NCBI GenBank assembly: GCA_027056155.1
Contig: JALULR010000102.1
Location: forward strand, 1-10,526
Length of the DNA: 10,526 nucleotides
DNA from: DHVE2 group archaeon
GTDB taxonomy: Archaea; Thermoplasmatota; Thermoplasmata; Thermoplasmatales; Aciduliprofundaceae
Direction of reading: 5' to 3'
In this document: piece by piece, positions 6,536 to 10,526 of the stretch
How the letters are laid out: every line of letters begins with the position of its first letter
Position numbering within the stretch: the stretch's first letter is position 1
Notes under the pieces: model-generated
What the model saw: only the letters and a program-made list of their open reading frames with translations
What the model was told of the DNA's origin: nothing
The model's database searches: none
Program-made: the position numbers and the translations under genes

Positions 6536-6752
6536 GGGCCATCTCGCCAGGGGCTATAAAGAGCATTATCATTAAAATTGTTTGTAGCTTTGGCACTTCT
6601 TCGTTAGGTGCCGCGCTCACTTAATTGCTCTTGTCACATTCTCCAACCTTGTTGACGGCAGTGAGATAATATCTATAATTCTGTATGCCTACCACATGTA
6701 CACTATATGGCACGGTGCAATTTATTTTGCAGAGCTGGATTTTTTAAGTTAG
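6517..6752 (+). pseudogene. Possible decayed membrane-protein fragment between the archaellum and ABC genes
   Basis: This 299-base gap has no intact gene. Two overlapping open stretches in different frames read like one broken protein. The first runs from GTG 6517 to TAA 6624 and is hydrophobic (VLFSPFWAISPG, then IIIKIVCSFG, SLGAAL). The second is open from 6588 to TAG 6752 with no start until an internal ATG at 6696, and reads ALVTFSNLVDG, IISIILYAYHMYTIW, HGAIYFAELDF. Joining them needs a single frameshift near 6600-6620. I do not recognise the family. It may equally be chance open frame; a remnant of a lost archaellum membrane gene cannot be argued from motifs. Confidence 0.25.
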
Positions 6753-6759
6753 GGGGAAT

Positions 6760-6775
6760 GAAAAGTATTTTTAGA
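6760..6775 (+). promoter_or_regulatory. BRE/TATA promoter for the ABC exporter operon
   Basis: GAAAAG (6760-6765) then TATTTTTAGA (6766-6775), centred 25-26 bases before ATG 6796, gives the same leaderless geometry as three other genes here. A second TATA-like TTTATATAA at about 6780-6787 is too close to the ATG, since it would start transcription inside the gene. Confidence 0.45.
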
Positions 6776-6795
6776 GTGATTTATATAAGTTAGCT

Positions 6796-9297
6796 ATGCG
6801 TGTGACTTCTAGAAGGAGGTTAGCGAGCACAACAATAGGAATAATTCTTTCCATAGCAATAATATTCTCAGTATTCACCCTCGGTAACAATGTAGCCAAA
6901 GCGCAGCTTTACGATGCATTAACCAAGGAGAAGTACCAGATAGCAATAAGCGCTGATTTTCCTGCTAGAAACTATGAAAAAGTGGTGAAAGAACTGCGGA
7001 GCATACCACATGTGAGTGATGTAAATGCTGTGCTATTTGCGTATCCATATTCAAAGGAGAAAAATTTGACACTGAGCGTATGCTACTTTGATAACTGGGA
7101 GAAAAGAGTAAACCTTACCGAGGGGGCTTATCCATCAAGTAATGGCGACATAGCGATGTTTAAAAATATTGCAATGAAATATAATATATCGCTCGGTGAA
7201 AAACTAAACATGAGTTTTCAGGACGGTAAGGAGCTTAGAACAATTACCTTCCACGTTGTGGGGTTTTACACGAATGTAGATAGTATAGGTGGTAAGTTTG
7301 ACTCTCTTACTACCCTCGGCACGATGACTATGCTAAATGATACCATATTGTATGGCGGGGTTAGTGTAGATGTAAATTATCTTCTATCCTCGGGCGACAT
7401 GAACGAGGTTAATAAAAAGCTTGCAGTGGTGCAGATGTATGTGTACAATGCTTTAGCTCCATACACGAATGGATTATCCGTAAATCCTGAGGTGTCTTAC
7501 ACGCCAAACTTGTTCATTTCCATTATGTACCTTGTTTTTTCGTTACCCTTGATTGTAATGGGGGCATATCTTTCCAAAGTGGGCATTGAAATAGAGCTCA
7601 ACGAGAGAAGAAGAGAATTTGGAATACTCAGGATAAGAGGAGCATCTAATTCACAGCGTTTGAAATTCTTGATATACGAGGCAATTATATATGCAATCAT
7701 AGGAGGAATAATTGGGTACCTCTTAGGAGAGTTCATGGCATATGTGGGTAACATAACTATGTTTCACTTGCCATACTTCTCAATAGACTGGAATCTGTGG
7801 TATGGTATCGCAGCTATAATAATCTCCTTGCTTCTATTTTTCGCCGCACTTTACAAGCCATGGAAAAAGATGAAGGAGGTGCCGATGCTAGAGCTAATAA
7901 GCCACTACAATCAAAGCTTCAAGAAGGTTGAGTACTCCCCCACAAGAGACATGATAAAGGCGGGAGCAATGTGGGCATATATAATAACGGGAATTGTGCT
8001 AATTCAGAACTTCTCGCTTAGCAATGGCTTGAACTTAATCACTTTAATTGCTGTAATAATATTATCAACTCTTATTTTTCTGTTTCCAGTTATACTTATA
8101 CTCCTTCCTCTTTACATGGCAAGACTACTAACTCTTGGAACTCAGCGGCTCTACGAGTACATCGCAATGGCATTCTCAAAAATAAGCGGTGTTGCAGGAG
8201 AGCTCGTTAAAACAGGCGTAAAAAGAAATCCAAAAAATGTGGCTTACATTGCGTTTATACTTGCATTCATACTGACATTCTCCACATTTATATCCTCTAC
8301 CTACGACAACGAAGAGGCAATGAAGGAAATAAAGAGCATTCAGGAGGTGGGTGGTGATTTTAGGACCACTGACAGTAATATTCTAAGCTGGAACATAACA
8401 CAATCAAAAAACGTTAGTCACTACGCATGGATTAACATAGACGGAGAGCCGTTCGGATATACAGGTGAAGAGCGTAACTGGAGGGTACTGGGGGTTAGCG
8501 TTCATGTAGCTATGGCTGATTTCAAAAGTTACAAAAGCTCAGTTTATCATCTCGAGCGTTTTATAAAAGAGGGTTCTTTTCAGAGTGGAAAAGTGGTGCT
8601 CAACTCATATCTGGCGAAGAAAAGCGACGTGCATGTGGGAGATGTGATACAGATATACGGTGATAATTCATATAAAGGGAATAAGTATGTGGTTGGTGGC
8701 ATTGTTTACTCATTTCCGGGATTGCCAGATTCTAGTGATATGGGATATGTGATGATTGATAAAGAGGTAACACCCTCAAACGCCAGTGAGCTTATACTTA
8801 AATCACATAATTACAATGCTCTTAAAAAAGAGCTTGAGAACGATGGAATTCAGTTTGAAGAGCGAGAGGAAAAAGGTGACAATTACATAATTTCGTTTTT
8901 GGATACGCTCGATGCATTCATGATACTCCTTGGAGGTGCGACTATATTTATCATACAGTACTCGCTATACTTCAACCGTCGCGGGGAGCTAGCACTCTAC
9001 AAGGTGAGAGGCGCTACTAGAAAACAGGTGAGGAACGTTTTAATGGTAGAAGGTGCTACCATCATAGTGCTCGCGGCAATTATTGGCATTGCTATTGGAA
9101 TCGCACTTACGTACACGTTTGTAACATTCATGTATGCGTCATCGTCAATGCCAATATACTTTGTAGTGGGCGCAAACTTTGGATTGGTAACCAGCATAAT
9201 GATTCTGATGTTCTTTTTTGCACAGTATATCATCTCTATAATTTTTGCAAGGGTGAAAGAAAGTCAAACAATAAGGGCGCTCGGAGGTGAAATGTAA
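6796..9297 (+). CDS. ABC exporter permease with two FtsX/MacB-type domains
   Basis: Membrane permease of an FtsX/MacB/LolCE-type ABC system, 833 residues. Seen: helix 1 at about 13-30, an external domain (about 35-235), then helices near 238-260, 295-315 and 333-353. A linker with helices near 391-408 and 413-440 leads to helix 481-501. A second external domain (about 503-695) is followed by helices near 702-722, 751-775 and 793-816. Each FtsX unit carries the cytoplasmic coupling motif after its second helix: RRREFGILRIRGAS (271-284) and RRGELALYKVRGAT (728-741). This full duplication means one polypeptide may supply both halves of the transporter. The start at ATG 6796 is leaderless and leaves only about 12 residues before helix 1, shorter than usual; the sequence upstream hints at a lost frame (see findings). 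Family members export lipoproteins, peptides or act mechanically on the envelope; the substrate here is unknown. Confidence 0.88.
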   Translation: MRVTSRRRLASTTIGIILSIAIIFSVFTLGNNVAKAQLYDALTKEKYQIAISADFPARNYEKVVKELRSIPHVSDVNAVLFAYPYSKEKNLTLSVCYFDNWEKRVNLTEGAYPSSNGDIAMFKNIAMKYNISLGEKLNMSFQDGKELRTITFHVVGFYTNVDSIGGKFDSLTTLGTMTMLNDTILYGGVSVDVNYLLSSGDMNEVNKKLAVVQMYVYNALAPYTNGLSVNPEVSYTPNLFISIMYLVFSLPLIVMGAYLSKVGIEIELNERRREFGILRIRGASNSQRLKFLIYEAIIYAIIGGIIGYLLGEFMAYVGNITMFHLPYFSIDWNLWYGIAAIIISLLLFFAALYKPWKKMKEVPMLELISHYNQSFKKVEYSPTRDMIKAGAMWAYIITGIVLIQNFSLSNGLNLITLIAVIILSTLIFLFPVILILLPLYMARLLTLGTQRLYEYIAMAFSKISGVAGELVKTGVKRNPKNVAYIAFILAFILTFSTFISSTYDNEEAMKEIKSIQEVGGDFRTTDSNILSWNITQSKNVSHYAWINIDGEPFGYTGEERNWRVLGVSVHVAMADFKSYKSSVYHLERFIKEGSFQSGKVVLNSYLAKKSDVHVGDVIQIYGDNSYKGNKYVVGGIVYSFPGLPDSSDMGYVMIDKEVTPSNASELILKSHNYNALKKELENDGIQFEEREEKGDNYIISFLDTLDAFMILLGGATIFIIQYSLYFNRRGELALYKVRGATRKQVRNVLMVEGATIIVLAAIIGIAIGIALTYTFVTFMYASSSMPIYFVVGANFGLVTSIMILMFFFAQYIISIIFARVKESQTIRALGGEM
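9283..9290 (+). promoter_or_regulatory. Ribosome binding site of the ABC ATPase, inside the permease 3' end
   Basis: GGAGGTGA overlaps the last codons of the permease (GGE) and lies 7 bases before ATG 9298. The permease stop TAA is directly followed by this ATG, so translation of the two subunits is likely coupled. Confidence 0.8.
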
Positions 9298-10011
9298 ATG
9301 ATAGAAATAGAGAACCTGATAAAAGTATACAGAAGAGGCGAAATAGAAGTTATAGCGATAAGAGATGTATCCTTAAAAATAGAAGAGGGTGAAATGGTAA
9401 TGCTCCTCGGTCCCAGCGGCTCGGGCAAGACAACATTCTTGCATCTGCTCGGCGGCATAGACAGGCCCACCGCAGGAAAAGTAGTTATCAACGGAAAGAA
9501 CATAGCCATGCTTGGAGATAAAGAGCTTACCGATTACAGGAGGAGAGATGTGGGAATGGTTTTCCAATTTTTCAATTTAGTGCCCACACTAAACGCCCTT
9601 GAAAACGTTATGCTGCCGATGCAATTTATAAGCGTTCCAAAAAGAGAACAAAAAGAGCGGGCAATAGAGCTTCTAAAGATGGTTGGTATGGAAAAAAGAG
9701 CAAAACACTATCCAGATGAGATGAGCGGCGGCGAGCAGCAGAGAGTTGCAATAGCTGTGGCGCTTGCAAACGACCCGCCAATACTACTCGCGGACGAGCC
9801 CACCGGCGAGCTGGACACAGAGACGGGACTTGAAATAATAAAGATGTTCAAAAAATTGCAAGAAAGCGGAAAAACGATAATAATAGCAACCCATGATTTG
9901 CGCCTTGCAGAGTACGCTACCAAGATACTGAGGATTGAAGATGGCAAGATTGCAGAAAGCAAGAGCATTGGTGAAATTTCGAAATTAGGGCACTCTGAGA
10001 ATGTGAAATGA
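9298..10011 (+). CDS. ABC exporter ATP-binding protein (LolD/MacB type)
   Basis: Cytoplasmic ATPase driving the adjacent FtsX-type permease, 237 residues, standard length for the LolD/MacB group. All catalytic elements are present: Walker A GPSGSGKT (38-45), Q-loop Q90 in GMVFQFFNLVPTL, signature MSGGEQQRVAIAVAL (142-156), Walker B ILLADEP with catalytic E167, D-loop GELD (170-173) and the H-loop histidine H199 in ATHD. The signature has M and E where LSGGQ is standard; both occur in this family and should not stop activity. The FFNLVPTLNALENV stretch (91-104) and the DEPTGELD motif are typical of LolD/MacB rather than importer ATPases. It starts at the base after the permease stop, with its binding site inside the permease gene, so the two form an operon. 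No periplasmic fusion-protein partner is seen. Confidence 0.95.
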   Translation: MIEIENLIKVYRRGEIEVIAIRDVSLKIEEGEMVMLLGPSGSGKTTFLHLLGGIDRPTAGKVVINGKNIAMLGDKELTDYRRRDVGMVFQFFNLVPTLNALENVMLPMQFISVPKREQKERAIELLKMVGMEKRAKHYPDEMSGGEQQRVAIAVALANDPPILLADEPTGELDTETGLEIIKMFKKLQESGKTIIIATHDLRLAEYATKILRIEDGKIAESKSIGEISKLGHSENVK

Positions 10012-10062
10012 AGGATTCGTGCATTATGAGACATTTTTCAAAGTGAATGCCAAAGGAGAGTT

Positions 10063-10099
10063 GGGAAAGTTAAGGAGCTTGCTTCTTTTCTAATTTCCC
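10063..10099. terminator. Inverted repeat at the convergent 3' ends of the ATPase and small membrane protein
   Basis: GGGAAA-g-TTA (10063-10072) pairs with TAATTTCCC (10091-10099), and AAGGAGC (10072-10078 region) with GCTTCTT (10081-10087) with one G-U pair. The stem spans the stop codon of the minus-strand gene and lies 52 bases after the ATPase stop. A shared terminator for the two convergent transcripts is plausible. Part of the symmetry is set by the coding sequence of the small protein. Confidence 0.35.
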
Positions 10100-10264
10100 G
10101 CAGAAAAATTTCCCTAAGAGCATCGCGAGCCCGGCGGATATGGGGATAATGATATAAATAAAGAGTCCGATGTAAATATAAGTTGTGCAGGGCTGCGTGC
10201 CTGAGCTGCGGGAACATGCACCCACGCCCGCGCTGCCTATGTATGCGTAAGAAGGATACGCCAT
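10070..10264 (-). CDS. Small membrane protein with a two-cysteine loop, unknown function
   Basis: 64 residues from ATG 10264; family not recognised. Seen: a small polar region with two cysteines (GACSRSSGTQPC, C17 and C26) that could form a disulfide outside the cell, one long hydrophobic segment (about 28-51, YIYIGLFIYIIIPISAGLAMLLG), and a basic tail FFCGKLEKKQAP that should lie in the cytoplasm. The frame stays open upstream to about 10327 and encodes another hydrophobic stretch (YALSLLFWGIFMAYPSYAYIG) that would make a two-helix protein, but it has no in-frame ATG, GTG or TTG; an ATG at 10296 is out of frame. The true start is therefore uncertain. There is no good ribosome binding site before 10264. 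It is convergent with the ABC ATPase and divergent from the NuoE-like gene; no functional link is evident. Confidence 0.55.
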   Translation of the reverse strand: MAYPSYAYIGSAGVGACSRSSGTQPCTTYIYIGLFIYIIIPISAGLAMLLGKFFCGKLEKKQAP

Positions 10265-10310
10265 GAATATGCCCCAGAACAGGAGGGAAAGCGCATAATA
10301 GTGGTAAACG

Positions 10311-10325
10311 TTATTAAAAATCCCG
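10311..10325 (-). promoter_or_regulatory. Possible TATA box for the small membrane protein
   Basis: On the minus strand TTTTTAATAA (10320-10311) lies after a GC-rich CGCGGG and is centred near 10316. Transcription would start near 10290, between the out-of-frame ATG 10296 and the ATG at 10264. The 26-base leader that results has no binding site. Confidence 0.3.
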
Positions 10326-10344
10326 CGTTAAAATTTTGCGACTT

Positions 10345-10360
10345 TCGCAAAACCTAAATA
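10345..10360 (+). promoter_or_regulatory. BRE/TATA promoter for the NuoE-like gene
   Basis: TCGCAAAA followed by CCTAAATA (10353-10360), centred 25-26 bases before ATG 10382. No ribosome binding site precedes the ATG, so the transcript is probably leaderless. Confidence 0.5.
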
Positions 10361-10381
10361 ACTTTGTGATAATCCCTCGGC

Positions 10382-10526
10382 ATGGACGGGAAAGTGCTAC
10401 ACATAATAGAAAAACACAGAGATGAGGATTCAAAGCTTCTGGCAATTCTGCACGACGTTCAGAATGAATTCGGCTACATTCCAGAAGATGTGATAAAAAC
10501 TATTGCGAAAGAGTTAGGCATGAAGA
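10382..10526 (+). CDS. NuoE/HndA-type [2Fe-2S] oxidoreductase subunit, 5' part only
   Basis: The first 48 residues of a gene that runs off the window. The segment LLAILHDVQNEFGYIPEDVIKTIAKELGM (about 19-47) is the characteristic N-terminal helical region of the 24 kDa NADH dehydrogenase subunit family, which includes NuoE, the HndA subunit of NADP-reducing hydrogenases and related formate dehydrogenase subunits. In these, a thioredoxin-like domain with four cysteines binding one [2Fe-2S] cluster follows; that part lies beyond the window, so cluster ligands cannot be checked. The start is ATG 10382, leaderless from the TATA box at 10353-10360. The family usually sits next to a NuoF-like flavoprotein gene, which is expected downstream but not seen. 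Whether it serves a hydrogenase, formate dehydrogenase or bifurcating complex cannot be said. Confidence 0.8.
   Translation, partial: MDGKVLHIIEKHRDEDSKLLAILHDVQNEFGYIPEDVIKTIAKELGMK

Noticed and set aside
9172..9310. Possible further gene or overlap between permease and ATPase
   Set aside because: The stop and start codons are adjacent and every base is explained by the two genes.
1..10526. CRISPR arrays, tRNA or rRNA genes, insertion sequences
   Set aside because: No regularly spaced repeats, no cloverleaf or rRNA-like stretch in the gaps, and no transposase or terminal inverted repeats were seen.

Overview
The window looks archaeal and euryarchaeal, most likely an Aciduliprofundum-like member of the Thermoplasmatota. 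This rests on an archaellin with a class III signal peptide, a FlaC-FlaD/E archaellum protein, BRE/TATA promoters placed 25-27 bases before leaderless ATG codons, and GGAGGTGA ribosome binding sites only in front of genes inside operons or with a leader. The organism assignment is an inference from gene content, not from a search.

Layout. An NAD-dependent nucleotide-sugar epimerase/dehydratase (4-948, +) overlaps tail to tail by 11 bases with a winged-helix regulator (938-1282, -). A second, related winged-helix regulator (1463-1780, +) is divergent from it. The region between them carries a perfect 10-base palindrome and both promoters. The second regulator is in an operon with a 952-residue, sequon-rich surface protein (1794-4652): beta-propeller-like repeats, a CARDB domain, four NEW3-like modules and a C-terminal membrane anchor. 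A 134-base regulatory gap with inverted repeats, two TATA boxes and a 5' leader hairpin precedes archaellin flaB (4787-5419). A hairpin-bearing spacer separates flaB from a fused flaC-flaD/E gene (5489-6496).

The archaellum genes stop there. A T-rich terminator and about 300 bases with only decayed reading frames follow, then a two-gene ABC exporter: an 833-residue FtsX/MacB-type permease (6796-9297) and its LolD/MacB-type ATPase (9298-10011), adjacent with no gap. A small membrane protein (10070-10264, -) converges on the ATPase. Divergent from it is the 5' end of a NuoE/HndA-type [2Fe-2S] subunit gene (10382 to the window edge).

Taken together, most of the window is about the cell surface: sugar nucleotide supply, a heavily glycosylatable surface protein under its own regulator, the archaellum filament and part of its cytoplasmic machinery, and an exporter of unknown substrate. 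The functional links between the epimerase, the surface protein and the archaellum are inferred from proximity. The points most worth a second look are the split archaellum locus, the paired regulators with a shared palindrome, the RNA hairpins around flaB, and two genes whose 5' ends look frameshifted or unusual.
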